Source: Ectopseudomonas chengduensis
Lineage (GTDB): Bacteria; Pseudomonadota; Gammaproteobacteria; Pseudomonadales; Pseudomonadaceae
Assembly: GCF_900102635.1 (NCBI RefSeq)
Contig: NZ_FMZQ01000006.1
Span: 124,001-188,000, forward strand
Length of the DNA: 64,000 nt
Reading direction: 5' to 3'
Shown: positions 52,201 to 61,428 of the stretch, one piece after another
Layout of the letters: every line of letters starts with the position of its first letter
How positions within the stretch are numbered: the stretch's first letter is position 1
The notes under the pieces: generated by a model
Told to the model about the DNA's origin: nothing
The model's input: the letters and a program-made list of their open reading frames with translations, nothing else
Databases searched by the model: none
Position numbers and translations under genes: made by a program

Positions 52201-54357
52201 CTCACCGGCGCAGGGGTACAGAACGTTTCCTACTTCCTCTCCGATGGCCAGCCGACGCTGTCCAACGCCAACCCAGGTAGTAACAACAGTGGCAGCCAGT
52301 ACAACCCGGAACTGGGCGATGGCATCGGCGCCAGCGAGGAGGCGGACTGGATCGCCTTCCTCACGGCCAAGGACATCAAGTCCTATGCGCTGGGTATGGG
52401 GCTGGGCAGCGACCTCGACAAGACCCTGCTCAACCCCATCGCCTATGACGGCCAGACGGGCGTCAACACCGATGGCATCCTGGTCTCCAACCTCAACCAG
52501 CTCAACGACACTCTGCAGGGTACGGTGACGGGTACGGTGATCTCCGGCAACCTGATCAGCGAAGGCAGCAATGGTTTCGGTGCCGATGGCCCAGGTCTGC
52601 AGCCGATTGCTGCGATCACCCACAACGGTGTCACGTATACCAGCGAGTCGGCTGCCTACGATCCCGCGAGCCATACGCTGACCTTCACCACCGCGGGTGG
52701 CGGCTCGTTCAGCGTCAACCTGGTCACCGGGGCTTACACTTACAACTTCAACGACGATGTCGCCGAGGATGTGACGGATACCATCCGCTACACCCTGATC
52801 GATCGCGATGGCGATGCGGTGTCCGCCGACCTGAAGCTGACCATTACCGACAGCAGCGAGGTCTATGCCTACGACAACTACAACCAGGCCATCGTCGGGC
52901 AGAAATGGGTCACGCCCGACCCGGTAACCAAGGTGCTGGCGGACTTTTCCAGCACCAGCAATCAGGCCTCGTCCGGGCCAAACTACAACCCCTGGATATT
53001 CGATACCACCGACAACGGCAACGTGAGTGGCAATGAAACCACGGTGATCACGCAGGCCGATGTGATGGCTGTGGCGGGCAGCAAGTGGGGCGTCACCGCT
53101 GTCAATTCGTCCAATGGCGTCAGCGTGCAGGGTAATGCCTTGCAGCTCGTTGACAGTGATCGTAGCGCCGGTGTCAGCACCAAGGCTGCAACACCGACCT
53201 TCGAGGTGGCCGAGGGCAACACGGCCAAGGTCTCCTTCGACCTGGGCAGCATCAGCAACTTCAGCAGCAGCGGCTCGGGAGACCAGTTCACCTGGACGTT
53301 GTACAAGCAGAACGGCAGTGCCTGGACGCTGGTGCAGAGCGGCACCCATGCATCCAGTAACTCGACTACCGTCACCAGCAACAGCGTGGGCGAGGGTACT
53401 TATCGTCTCTACTTCGAGGTCAATGATCGCACCAACAACAGCAGCAGCTTCCGTGTCCGGGTGGACAACATCACCCTGATCACCGTTGCAGCCGCGATGC
53501 TGGTCGACACTGCCACGGCGGTGGCGGGCAACGTGCTGACCGATGCCAACAACTACCTCTACAGCGACCATCCATGGGGTGCGGTGGATAGCAAGGGTAG
53601 CGAGGGGGCGACGCTCAGCGTGCTGGATAACGGCAGCTTCGTGGCCGTGAGCACCTCGAAGACCATCGACGGGCAGTGGGGCAGCTTGCTGTTGCACAGC
53701 GACGGTTTCTACACCTACACACCGGATCCCGACTACGCCAACCTGGGCAAGGAAGATGTCTTCACCTACCAGTTGACCCAGCCTGATGGCGACGTCAGCA
53801 CGGCGCGTCTGGTGGTCGGTATCGGCTCCAGCGTTGCAGTGCAGCCCAATGTGGTGATGGGCCATGAGGCGCTCAACGACACCTTGCTGGGCAGCGAAGG
53901 CAGTGATGTGCTGCTGGGGTTGGGTGGCAACGATACGCTGCATGGGCTGGGTGGCAATGATCGTCTGGAGGGCGGTGATGGTAATGACACCCTGATCGGC
54001 GGCAAGGGCAACGACATCCTCATTGGCGGTGCAGGCAACGACACCTTCGTGTGGAACGCCGATGATCGTGGCGGCAACTACCACGATATCGTCAAGGACT
54101 TCGGCAATGGCGCGGACAAGCTGGATCTGTCGCAGCTTTTGGTGGGTGTCAGCGATCCAGCCAGTGCTGATGTGTTGACCCAATACCTGAGCTTCGACTT
54201 CGTCAGCGATCCGGGTAGTACGGTGATCAACATCGCCAGCGCCGGAGGTGGCGCGCCGGTGGATCAGACCATCACTCTGGAGAACACCATCCTTTCCGGT
54301 GGCAACACTGCAGATATCATCCAGGGCATGCTGGACCAGAATCAGCTGGTCGCCTGA
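43285..54357 (+). CDS. lapA: Giant LapA-type biofilm adhesin with VWA and RTX domains
   Basis: A 3690-residue surface adhesin. The N-terminal retention module ends in T118-A119-A120-G121, a LapG cleavage motif, followed by a glycine-rich spacer. Five repeats beginning VGG.VHED follow (bases near 44320, 45316, 45889, 46427, 47455), interleaved with DUF4114-like domains (about residues 525-673 and 1234-1385, and a third at 2292-2450). Two tandem 183-residue repeats occupy 48607-49704. A VWA domain lies at about 2870-3075 (DLSGSMD). RTX repeats at about 3532-3592 and a type I secretion signal end the protein. GAGG lies ahead of the ATG at 43285; the longer upstream frame is not supported. LapEBC should export it; LapD and LapG should control its release. 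Confidence 0.94.
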   Translation: MATLIGVVSQVVGEVFAVASDGSRRPISEGDRVYAGEQLVTGASGAVAIAMTNGQQLTLGRDSSMTLDAQMLAYRGESQPPVAETPPATPSDADLTDVERLQAAIEAGVDPTLEGEATAAGPGAGAGGAGGVGGGHSFVLLDEVGGALDPVIGFPTEGLPGGPEFPEGEPIAADDAVPAVDGIPTGGTASNAVDEDGLPDGIVGGVNDLDGEATLVTGVLGYSFGPDGPGTFTWSTAGLADLGISSGGVPLTYQVSADGLLLTAFAGESVVFEVLVTDLLTGAYQFELFAPLDHAAPPLGESDENDILYLFNYTITDGNGTPASGSLSILIDDDSPELVEGERPVVGGLVHEDALTDIGNAEPGNLPAQTHQLIGDPGALDALVNFGADGRGGFQLSTDPEALSDLQALALTSGKEPLVYSVEVSDDGSTSTLIATAGGVPVFTLVVTSDGGYVFTLSGPIDHPRKDGDDSELLGDKDLALDFSKLLIATDYDGDAVPGGFNPGSFVIDVEDDVPVLVEDGVKHCLTITYQGGDASYLNSYGYYIKGPDGEPISGQIIWGDTSGLAEGDSITLHGLDPSQVGFFIIPNGGLNGAASNTEVTFQIVDGQWKAFIGDTPIDGAGGAHVLFSDPTLNPGGKSHVDDNTAPGNQNWEDVNDGNSDNDYNDVNIQVAWTTKAPVGGTVHEDQLETPYPGNPEAGQRLVISTEGGAGSLMALVSFGADGPGVFGLVSSETVAEVLGAQGLTSGGQPLLYSITTTTDPDGNLLSTTLTATAAAEVGGYSVFTLVINADGSFSFELQGPIDHPRDDGDDNELWSSEGGIGLDFTHLFTATDGDGDPLQLPEGAKGLFVINIQDDVPLPAQPNPQQPVVGGLVHEDALGTGNAEPGSEPEQTLTVEGGIGTLDVLVNFGADGRGGFHLSQEPSALSGLQALGLSSGGVALFYVVSTDGTTLTATAGEGGSEVFRLEVNSDGSYLFTLKGALDHEEEDGVDSETLGDNSLALDFSGVLIATDRDGDPIADGFASGSFVIDVEDDVPTLKPVDPQQPALGGTVHEDLLTSPNAGNPDGGTQTLVVSTEGGAGTLASLVSFGADGPGAFGLVNSGDATALLDAQGLTSGGESLLYDVVETRVDGKLVSTTLTAVSADSLGNYSVFTLTVNADGSFHFELQGPIDHPEQSDNDSELWSSDGVFGIDFTQLFTATDGDGDPLQLPEGTSGLFVINIEDDVPELVVSEPDYCLTLTYKGGDAAMFNSYGYYIKNADGTPASGEIIWSNTRFLGVGTTTTLEGLNPDSVGFFIIPNGAFNGVSNGTEVSFQLVDGQWQAFVGGSALNGAGGAQVVFDNPALNPNGKSHVEDNAAPGNQNWEDINSASDNDYNDVNIQATWTVKTPAPVGGTVHEDKLTDPHQGNPDGPGQTLLISTATGAASLLSLVAFGADGPGDFSLVEEGSAAELLNAQGLTSGGEPLDYKVTQELDDDGNLVSTTLIATGTAAGGYPVFTLVVEANGDFTFSLQGPIDHPLKNGDDNELWSSDGAFGIDFTQLLAITDGDGDPLQIPQGAGGLFVINIEDDVPTLSLGVNKQALVQLEVALDETRGNHDRYAANDNQSQGYVNDDNGALAKVTTELAGGLTSLFTIGGAAGADGEASLSGTLSFSGVPPQGLATTLSATNGGAIRLFFDPANSQVVRGVDASGDTVFTIAIVTVDGQPQLQTTLFEAIRHPDNNQRFDEAVDLLIKHQGSLQLQYQVTRVDGDGDAVTRTAKVELAGGNSSYFSFQDDGPKIIKFELGHSVKLYVDESVGKGGSSQNEPGQAAPNDEQGHGNVLGYARINGEKLFKLIADGGSDGLDSGRTRFSLSLASNGVDSGLNATAGGDILLYKEADGSILGKANGVTVFKISVNAADGSVTLVQYKAIAHGDTSSHDELALLKDGVLKLNVTVYDKDGDPQSASLDLGKVVGFEDDGPKITKFELQHGTKLYVDESVGSTGSSQNENGHVAPNDEQGHGDVLGYASIDGKDLFKLTVDAGSDGQDTSRTRFELNLSQDGVDSGLDATAGGDIRLYKDADGNVLGVANGVTVFKVSVNAGSGSVTLVQYEAIAHGNTSNHDELALIRAGVLKLGVTVYDKDGDSHSASLDLGKVVGFEDDGPSAGITNAAYALDDEGLPNGINGGEGDVTGANTTVSGTLVFDAGSDGLRGISLSGPSVLGTENVTSTWNADSKTLTISSAARGTLVTVVLTDPALGKYELELHQPLMHPAGQDENDIKLQIGYTVTDGDGDTAVGKLVVTVDDDTPTIQAMQPGFESQATFLGSDAGYHNSYGYYSRDAEGNPSVGKVIWADVKAQATGVTFDLDGLDPSEIGFFIIPNGAANVGLSNGAELTFQQDADGNWQALLGGVPLTGAGGANVLFDRAEFNPGGSHLQDNAEPGNQNWEDLTDAPDYDYNDVNTNVTWGMPLQVDETYLGTPDATVSRNFSSAFNAEYGADGPGSLAYALVIKSPDSGLVDTESDEAVKLVFNGSVLEGRTETGNELVFTLSVDAAGLVTLTQLRAVVHPTAQPDELHLLGSDKIGLQATITDADGDQASASIDLGQVLGFRDDAPMAVNDEIAGEVSRTAVDQVVGNINDLTGNDSFGNDGRASVSPVQIIGQGSQGGTLVIDTSGNLVYSAGSGASAGTEVFTYQITDGDGDVSTATVTLTLGGNDPVGGQASGSVDEDGLTHGLTGGPNDLAGEATTASGALGYQVDSFGGFAWDASGLGSLSSGGSALNYQLSADGKTLSAFDAGGNPVFTLSLTNSETGQYSFKLFKPLDHPAPDVDGTADENDLNLAFSYKVWDSSAPSAPATGSLTITVDDDSPATPDDIAKSASEPQGIQTNLMVVLDLSGSMDEAPSGVSGFSSKLALAKDAVQRLIDSYDNLGDVMVRIVTFANSASAVGNVWMSAVDAKAWLTDLANNAGNGSTNYDDALIKAMNAYDSSGKLTGAGVQNVSYFLSDGQPTLSNANPGSNNSGSQYNPELGDGIGASEEADWIAFLTAKDIKSYALGMGLGSDLDKTLLNPIAYDGQTGVNTDGILVSNLNQLNDTLQGTVTGTVISGNLISEGSNGFGADGPGLQPIAAITHNGVTYTSESAAYDPASHTLTFTTAGGGSFSVNLVTGAYTYNFNDDVAEDVTDTIRYTLIDRDGDAVSADLKLTITDSSEVYAYDNYNQAIVGQKWVTPDPVTKVLADFSSTSNQASSGPNYNPWIFDTTDNGNVSGNETTVITQADVMAVAGSKWGVTAVNSSNGVSVQGNALQLVDSDRSAGVSTKAATPTFEVAEGNTAKVSFDLGSISNFSSSGSGDQFTWTLYKQNGSAWTLVQSGTHASSNSTTVTSNSVGEGTYRLYFEVNDRTNNSSSFRVRVDNITLITVAAAMLVDTATAVAGNVLTDANNYLYSDHPWGAVDSKGSEGATLSVLDNGSFVAVSTSKTIDGQWGSLLLHSDGFYTYTPDPDYANLGKEDVFTYQLTQPDGDVSTARLVVGIGSSVAVQPNVVMGHEALNDTLLGSEGSDVLLGLGGNDTLHGLGGNDRLEGGDGNDTLIGGKGNDILIGGAGNDTFVWNADDRGGNYHDIVKDFGNGADKLDLSQLLVGVSDPASADVLTQYLSFDFVSDPGSTVINIASAGGGAPVDQTITLENTILSGGNTADIIQGMLDQNQLVA

Positions 54358-54452
54358 GGTGTGAGGGAGGCCGTCAGCGCTGCGCTGGCGGCCTCTCAAG
54401 AAAAGGGAAATGCTTATCAGAGTTTCCTTAGTTGGAGCACTCAACTAGAGTA

Positions 54453-54486
54453 AGCCCGCTACCCGTTCCGAGTAGCGGGCTTTTTT
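54453..54486 (+). terminator. Rho-independent terminator after lapA
   Basis: Perfect 10-base arms AGCCCGCTAC and GTAGCGGGCT with a 9-base loop and a run of T bases (54481-54486). A smaller dyad (TAGTTG and CAACTA) lies just ahead, near 54430-54446. Confidence 0.9.
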
Positions 54487-54508
54487 ATGGCGTTTGCTGG
54501 AGGCAGCG

Positions 54509-54850
54509 ATGGTTTACGTACAGCGCGACGCGGCCGGGCGTTTGTTGCGAGTCGAACATGAGCCCTTTGAGGGTATGACGGAAAACCTGGCTGTCGAGAG
54601 CGAGGAGCTACACAGCTGGCTTGAGGCCAAGGAAGAGGTCAAGGCGCGCCTGGACAGCCTGAAACAGTCTGACCTGGAGCTCGTGCGCGTGCTGGAAGAC
54701 GTGGTCAGCGTGCTGGTCGAACGAGGCGTTATTCGTTACACCGACCTGCCCGAGGCCGCACGCCAGAAGCTCGATCAGCGTGCCATCGCCCGTGCCGAAA
54801 TCGAGGGGCTCAGCGGCCTACTTGGCGACGACGAGCACAATCTGGTTTAG
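54509..54850 (+). CDS. Small conserved protein of unknown function between lapA and lapD
   Basis: A 113-residue, acidic, mostly helical cytoplasmic protein (MVYVQRDAAGRLLRVE, then LEDVVSVLVERGVIRYTDLP). Related Pseudomonas proteins are, as I recall, labelled tryptophan synthase beta-like, but no PLP-binding fold is possible in this length, so that label should not be trusted. GGAGG ahead of the ATG at 54509 fixes the start. It lies after the lapA terminator and convergent with lapD; a link with adhesion is only positional. Confidence 0.75.
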   Translation: MVYVQRDAAGRLLRVEHEPFEGMTENLAVESEELHSWLEAKEEVKARLDSLKQSDLELVRVLEDVVSVLVERGVIRYTDLPEAARQKLDQRAIARAEIEGLSGLLGDDEHNLV

Positions 54851-54862
54851 AACCCCGCCTTT

Positions 54863-54940
54863 GTAGGAGCCGCGCCCCGCGGCGAAGCGGCCGGTGCGAC
54901 ACCCGTAATCTTCAGAAATTACCCCCGGCGGGGCTCCTGC
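54863..54940. repeat. Intergenic palindrome, class C
   Basis: Imperfect inverted arms starting GTAGGAGCCGCGCCCCG and ending CGGGGCTCCTGC, like the copy at 19227-19298. It separates the convergent small gene and lapD. Confidence 0.65.
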
Positions 54941-54942
54941 AG

Positions 54943-56889
54943 TTATTGCTTGCCCCAGGGCGCCGGTGCGCCGATCAGACGGCCCATGGCACCGTGGATG
55001 CCCAGTTCGGTCAGCACTGTGAGCTCCTCTTCGGTTTCCACCATCTCGGCGATCAGCGGCAGGTCGATGCTGTTGGTGGCGCGGAAGATCGCTTCGATGA
55101 ACAGCCGCTTGTCGCTCTCCTGGTCGATGGCCCGGATATAGGTGCCATCGATCTTCAGGTAGGCCAGGCCTAGGTGGGTGAGATTGCCAATCAGGCTGAA
55201 GCGCCCACCAAAATGCTGCAGGCCCAGGTTGAAACCCGCCTCACGAATCGCCTGGCTCAGCGCTTCCAGCTCGGCGGGTGGCGGCAGGTGGCGTTCGTCG
55301 ATTTCCAGCGTCATCAGGTGTGCTACGTCCTTATGACTGTTCAGCGCATCGAGCAGGCGCGCTTTATCCTGGTCATTGCGCAGGGGCGCGGCAGACAGGC
55401 TCAGTGCCAGTGGGTGAGGATGTTGCGCCAGGTGCTCCAGGCTGTGTTCGAGCATCGCCAGATCGAAGCGCGCGGCCCAGCCCAGGCGCTCGATCCACGG
55501 CAGGAAGCGCCCGGCCGTGATGGCTTCACCAGCTGGATCGAGCAGGCGCGCGAGGACCTTGTGCTGCATGAGCCTGCCCGCCGCGCATTCGGCTACAGGC
55601 TGGAAATACAACTGCAATTTGCCCTGGCTCAGCGCCTCGTCGATCCAGCCGCGCCAGTCGTGCAGGCCCTGAGTGGTCTGGGCGGTGAAGTCATCGAGGC
55701 GTTCCCAGCACCTGTCGGTGTTGCTCTGTGCCTGAGCCAGTGCCTGATCGGCGCGACTCAGCACTGCCGCGCTCTGTTCGCCGGGGCGAAAGGCGGCAAT
55801 ACCAATATGGGCAACGGGATCGCAGTCACTGGCACCGGTCTGCTTCAGGCTGTTCAGGGCTTCGCTGAGCTCGCTGGCCAGGCGCTCTGCGTCTTCGCCA
55901 TTGAGGCCGGGTGCAAGCAGCGTGAACTCGCCGCCGCGGTTGCGTGAGGCCAGCCATTGGCTGCGCCCCGGTAACGCCAGCAGTTGTTTGAGTTGATCGC
56001 CCAGCGCGGCGATCAGCGCGTCGGTACGCTGGCCGCCGAGACGCTGGTTGAGACCGCCCAGGTCGTTGAGGCGCAGCAGCAGCAGGTAGCCATCAGGATG
56101 CTGCTCGTTGATCACCAACTGATTGCTCAGGCGTATGTCGAATTGGCGACGGTTGGCCAGGCCGGTGAGGCTGTCCTGATAGGCCTCCTCGCGCAGTTTC
56201 TCGCTGCGCGCGGCCTCTTCGGCGAACAGGGTCTTGAGCTTGTCGACCATCTGGTTCATTGCCAGCACCACCCGCTTTAGCTCTGGCGTGCGTGGCACAC
56301 GGGGCAGGGTGAGAAATTCGCGGCGGCTGATGGCTTGCGCCTGCTGCACCATGTTGTCCAGCGGCCGCAGCTGGGTACGCAGCAGCCAGCCACCGAGCAC
56401 GGCACTGACCAGGCCGCACAGCAGCAGCCAGAACAGGCTGCCGAGGGCGCTGTCCCACAGTTTGGCCAGGGCGAACTGTGGATGGCTGAGCACCTCGACC
56501 CTTGCGGCCTGCTCCCAGCCGCGCATGATCAGCGCATCGCCACCCTGGGGCTGCAGATCGACCAGGTCGACGAACCAGCCGGGCACGTTCTCGGGCCTGA
56601 TCTCGGTGGCGCGTTCGACGATCACGCTGTCGTCGGCGATGCGCACCACGCGGATGCTGGCGAAGTAGCCACTGTCGAAGATCGAACTGACCATCAGCTC
56701 GATCATCGCCGGGTCGTCCACATGCGGCGTCATCGACAGCCCCAGCGCCGTGGCGGCGTCCTGGGCGTGCGAGCGCAGCTGGCTGATCAACTGTTCGCGC
56801 GAGCTCTCCACCCCGGCGATGAAACTGCCGGTGAAGGCCACCACCAGAAACAGGCAGATGGCGAGAAACAGTTGCTTTAGTAACGACAT
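54943..56889 (-). CDS. lapD: LapD: inner-membrane c-di-GMP receptor with degenerate GGDEF-EAL
   Basis: A 648-residue protein. One N-terminal helix, a periplasmic LapD/MoxY domain (about 25-150), a second helix (about 152-174), HAMP (175-230), a degenerate GGDEF (RGGEF near 318) and a degenerate EAL domain (KVL near 441 instead of EAL). The degenerate motifs fit a receptor rather than an enzyme. In P. fluorescens, LapD bound to c-di-GMP sequesters the protease LapG at the inner membrane so that LapA stays on the surface. It is encoded 12 bases after lapG on the same strand. Confidence 0.95.
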   Translation of the reverse strand: MSLLKQLFLAICLFLVVAFTGSFIAGVESSREQLISQLRSHAQDAATALGLSMTPHVDDPAMIELMVSSIFDSGYFASIRVVRIADDSVIVERATEIRPENVPGWFVDLVDLQPQGGDALIMRGWEQAARVEVLSHPQFALAKLWDSALGSLFWLLLCGLVSAVLGGWLLRTQLRPLDNMVQQAQAISRREFLTLPRVPRTPELKRVVLAMNQMVDKLKTLFAEEAARSEKLREEAYQDSLTGLANRRQFDIRLSNQLVINEQHPDGYLLLLRLNDLGGLNQRLGGQRTDALIAALGDQLKQLLALPGRSQWLASRNRGGEFTLLAPGLNGEDAERLASELSEALNSLKQTGASDCDPVAHIGIAAFRPGEQSAAVLSRADQALAQAQSNTDRCWERLDDFTAQTTQGLHDWRGWIDEALSQGKLQLYFQPVAECAAGRLMQHKVLARLLDPAGEAITAGRFLPWIERLGWAARFDLAMLEHSLEHLAQHPHPLALSLSAAPLRNDQDKARLLDALNSHKDVAHLMTLEIDERHLPPPAELEALSQAIREAGFNLGLQHFGGRFSLIGNLTHLGLAYLKIDGTYIRAIDQESDKRLFIEAIFRATNSIDLPLIAEMVETEEELTVLTELGIHGAMGRLIGAPAPWGKQ

Positions 56890-56901
56890 GGCTTTTTCCT
56901 C

Positions 56902-57582
56902 CTAGCCTTCGCCAATGGCGAAGCCCTCCGCGCGCATTTTTTTCAGGATGTCCTGCCAGCGAGAGAGCTTCTTGGTGTCGCTCTTGCGTGTGTTGGAACC
57001 TGCGAGATAGAGGCCTTCGGCATTGAAGGCGTACACCGGGAGCAGGTCCTTGCGTTGCGAGGCAGGGCGGATGTCGTTGATCAGGTTGTCGAGCACCAGT
57101 GGCTCGGCGCTAGGGCTGGCGTAATAGGTCAGCACCATGTGCGCCTGGTTGTAGTTCAGCGCCTTGACGTAGGTGATGCGCAGCTTTTCGCTGGGGATGC
57201 CGAGGCGGCGCAGGGTGAAGTACTTGGCGATGGAGTAGTCCTCGCAATCGCCGGCGCCCTTGATCAGCATTTCCACGGGGGTGGCCCAGTAGTCGTTCTC
57301 GCGCCAGAGCTGAATGTCGTCGACGAAGCGGATGGAGCGGTTAAAGAAGCGATTGACCTCGTTGAGCTTGTCCGCCTCGTTCAGGCTGGTGCTGCTCTTG
57401 ATCAACTCCTCCCAGTCGAGAATGCGTTTGCGTGCAGGGCCGAGGTTGCCGTAGCGGTTTTCCGCATTCTTCACGATCACGGCGAAGTCCCAATCGGCTA
57501 CTGCCAGCGCGGCCAGCAGCCCGCCGCCAATCCACAGGATCAGCAGCCGCCACCGCCATCCCTGAACGCGCAGCCGTCGCAT
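56902..57582 (-). CDS. lapG: LapG: periplasmic cysteine protease cutting LapA
   Basis: A 226-residue transglutaminase-like cysteine protease (BTLCP family). An N-terminal hydrophobic export segment at about 11-30 is followed by the catalytic triad C113 (GDCEDYS), H148 (NQAHMVL) and D165 (LVLDNL). The 35- and 52-residue spacings equal those of Legionella LapG (C137/H172/D189). The acidic residues around C113 fit its calcium need. LapG cuts the LapA N-terminus at a TAAG-type site when c-di-GMP falls. It starts the lapG-lapD unit. Confidence 0.95.
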   Translation of the reverse strand: MRRLRVQGWRWRLLILWIGGGLLAALAVADWDFAVIVKNAENRYGNLGPARKRILDWEELIKSSTSLNEADKLNEVNRFFNRSIRFVDDIQLWRENDYWATPVEMLIKGAGDCEDYSIAKYFTLRRLGIPSEKLRITYVKALNYNQAHMVLTYYASPSAEPLVLDNLINDIRPASQRKDLLPVYAFNAEGLYLAGSNTRKSDTKKLSRWQDILKKMRAEGFAIGEG

Positions 57583-57701
57583 GGGGTCGTGGTCTCCAGG
57601 CTCGATTGGCAGAGTCTAGGTGAGGTGTCGGCTTTTTGCCGGCCGCTTCGTCAGGGCAAGAAAGCAGCGTCAAAAGCTTGTCGAGGAAGTGCCTGGCTCA
57701 C

Positions 57702-57758
57702 GTAGCCCGGATGCAATCCGGGGAGTACCGCTGAGCCGTCGGATAGCATCCGTGCTGC
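57702..57758. repeat. REP-like class A element with decayed right arm
   Basis: The left arm GTAGCCCGGATGCAATCC is intact; the right arm (GGATAGCATCCGTGCTGC) carries changes. It lies between lapG and the YbaN-family gene. Confidence 0.7.
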
Positions 57759-57767
57759 GCAGAGCGC

Positions 57768-58166
57768 TCAGGGATTGGGCAGGGTCTTCTGCTTGAGGAT
57801 ATACAGGCTGACCAGCGCCGCACTGCTGAGCATGAACACGCGCGCCCAGGGCATGGGCACCAGATAGCAGGAGAAGCTGATGCTGGCCCACATCAGCACC
57901 AGGGCGTAGACCTTGCCCTTGAGTGGGATGCCCTGGCCTTCGAGGTAGTCGCGAATCCATGGCCCCAGGCGCGGGTGGGTGACCAGCCAGAGATAGAAAC
58001 GCCGTGAGCTGCGCACGAAACAGGCCGCCGCCATGAGCAGGAATGGCGTGGTCGGCAGTACGGGCAGGAAGATGCCGATGACCCCGAGTGCCACGCTCAA
58101 CCAGCCGATGGTCAGCAGCAGGTAACGGACACTGCGATGGCGGCTTGGCTGGATGTCACGCGGCAT
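57768..58166 (-). CDS. YbaN-family (DUF454) inner-membrane protein
   Basis: A 132-residue protein with about three to four membrane segments. The DUF454 signature is the LGVIGIFLPVLPTTPFLLMAA region followed by CFVRSSRRFYLWL. The function is not established. It is on the same strand as the UPF0149 gene upstream (46-base gap). Confidence 0.88.
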   Translation of the reverse strand: MPRDIQPSRHRSVRYLLLTIGWLSVALGVIGIFLPVLPTTPFLLMAAACFVRSSRRFYLWLVTHPRLGPWIRDYLEGQGIPLKGKVYALVLMWASISFSCYLVPMPWARVFMLSSAALVSLYILKQKTLPNP

Positions 58167-58212
58167 GGGCGGGTCTTGGCGGCAGCCGGGGCCGAGCCCC
58201 GGCTCGTGGGGG

Positions 58213-58797
58213 TCAGTGGCGAGGCTTGAGCAGTGCGGGTTTTTCTTCCGGAGCCTGGCACAGCAGGAAGAGGGCGGTCAGCAGCTCGGGAATCTGGTCG
58301 ATCATGCTGTCCACCAGGTCGCGGTCGCGAGCGATCTCGGCGAACTCGGTCTGTTCGTCGAACAGACCGGAGCCGACCATGATCGGCAGCAGCAACTCGC
58401 TGACTTCGTCTTCGGCATCTTCGAACCACACCGCTTCACGCAGGAACACCCCTTCCATGAAGCCGATGCACCAGCCGCGCAGGTCGGAGTCATCCGGTTC
58501 GTCACCGAGATCCAGATCGCACGGCAACTCGGGCTCTTCCTCGCCGGCCAGCTGACGCGCGATATGCGCCTTGAGATGGATCAGCGTGCTTTCGATCTCT
58601 TCGCGTTCGGCGTCGCTGCGGTAGTGCGGCGGCTCGGCGAACAGCGCATCGATCCACTCACGCTCCGGTACCTGATCCGGGCAGATCGCCAGGGCGGTCA
58701 GGTAGCCATGGGCGGCCACGTAGTCCAACGCCTCTTCGTGCAACTCATCGGCATCGAGAAAGGCTTGCAGGCGGGACAGTTGCTCAGCGAAGGACAT
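58213..58797 (-). CDS. UPF0149 (YecA-type) protein
   Basis: A 194-residue acidic cytoplasmic protein of the YecA/UPF0149 family; the GWCIGFMEGVFLRE motif and the acidic linker EEEPELPCDLDLGDEPDD are typical. It lacks the C-terminal SEC-C metal-binding motif that some YecA proteins carry. The role is unknown. It is divergent from recQ. Confidence 0.88.
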   Translation of the reverse strand: MSFAEQLSRLQAFLDADELHEEALDYVAAHGYLTALAICPDQVPEREWIDALFAEPPHYRSDAEREEIESTLIHLKAHIARQLAGEEEPELPCDLDLGDEPDDSDLRGWCIGFMEGVFLREAVWFEDAEDEVSELLLPIMVGSGLFDEQTEFAEIARDRDLVDSMIDQIPELLTALFLLCQAPEEKPALLKPRH

Positions 58798-58968
58798 CGT
58801 GGGGTTACCTTGAGGCTTAGGGGATAAACGAGGATGGATTCTAGTTCACCGCTGCCTCTGCGACCAGCACGGGCGCTCTACTAACGGCGATTGAGCGGCT
58901 TCGGACGGGTAGGCGCCCTGTTGCCTGCGATCCTGCGGCATAATGCGCGGCTAGATTTGGAGGCCTTC

Positions 58969-61101
<2,133 letters not shown>

Positions 61102-61153
61102 GCGCCCTCGGTGAAACTCGGTCGCCTGATTCTGGCGGCATTTCGCTCACAGG

Positions 61154-61395
61154 GCTAACAGGCCGTTGAAAAACGTAGGCGACGACTGCATGGATGCAGG
61201 AGATAGAGCGAAGCAGGAAGCCCGAGCCGAGGCAGCCAGTGCAATACCGATGGCGGCCCCGGCAAAAGCAGGCGAAAAACGGTCGGAGTCGCGCTCGACT
61301 TTACGAGTTGTAAATGAGCATTTGACCGGGCTGGCGTTCCAGCCTGTTTTTAACGCAGCAATGGCAACGCAGGTAGTTTTTCACCGGTCTGCTAA
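61154..61395. mobile_element. MITE-like element between recQ and a diguanylate cyclase gene
   Basis: The inner ends GGCCGTTGAAAAAC (61161-61174) and, inverted, GTTTTTCACCGGTC (61376-61389) match at 12 of 14 bases as terminal inverted repeats. The five-base GCTAA occurs just outside both ends (61154-61158 and 61391-61395), as a target duplication would. No transposase is encoded; a small open frame across it looks fortuitous. Confidence 0.55.
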
Positions 61396-61428
61396 GGTGT
61401 GGGCAGGCCGCCAGATAACGAGGTGAGG

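Noticed and set aside
43759..54444. Several long minus-strand open frames (528 to 964 codons) across lapA
   Set aside because: Shadows of the repetitive adhesin gene, without start signals or recognisable domains.
61166..61426. An 86-codon open frame between recQ and the diguanylate cyclase gene
   Set aside because: It coincides with the MITE-like element and has no ribosome binding site.
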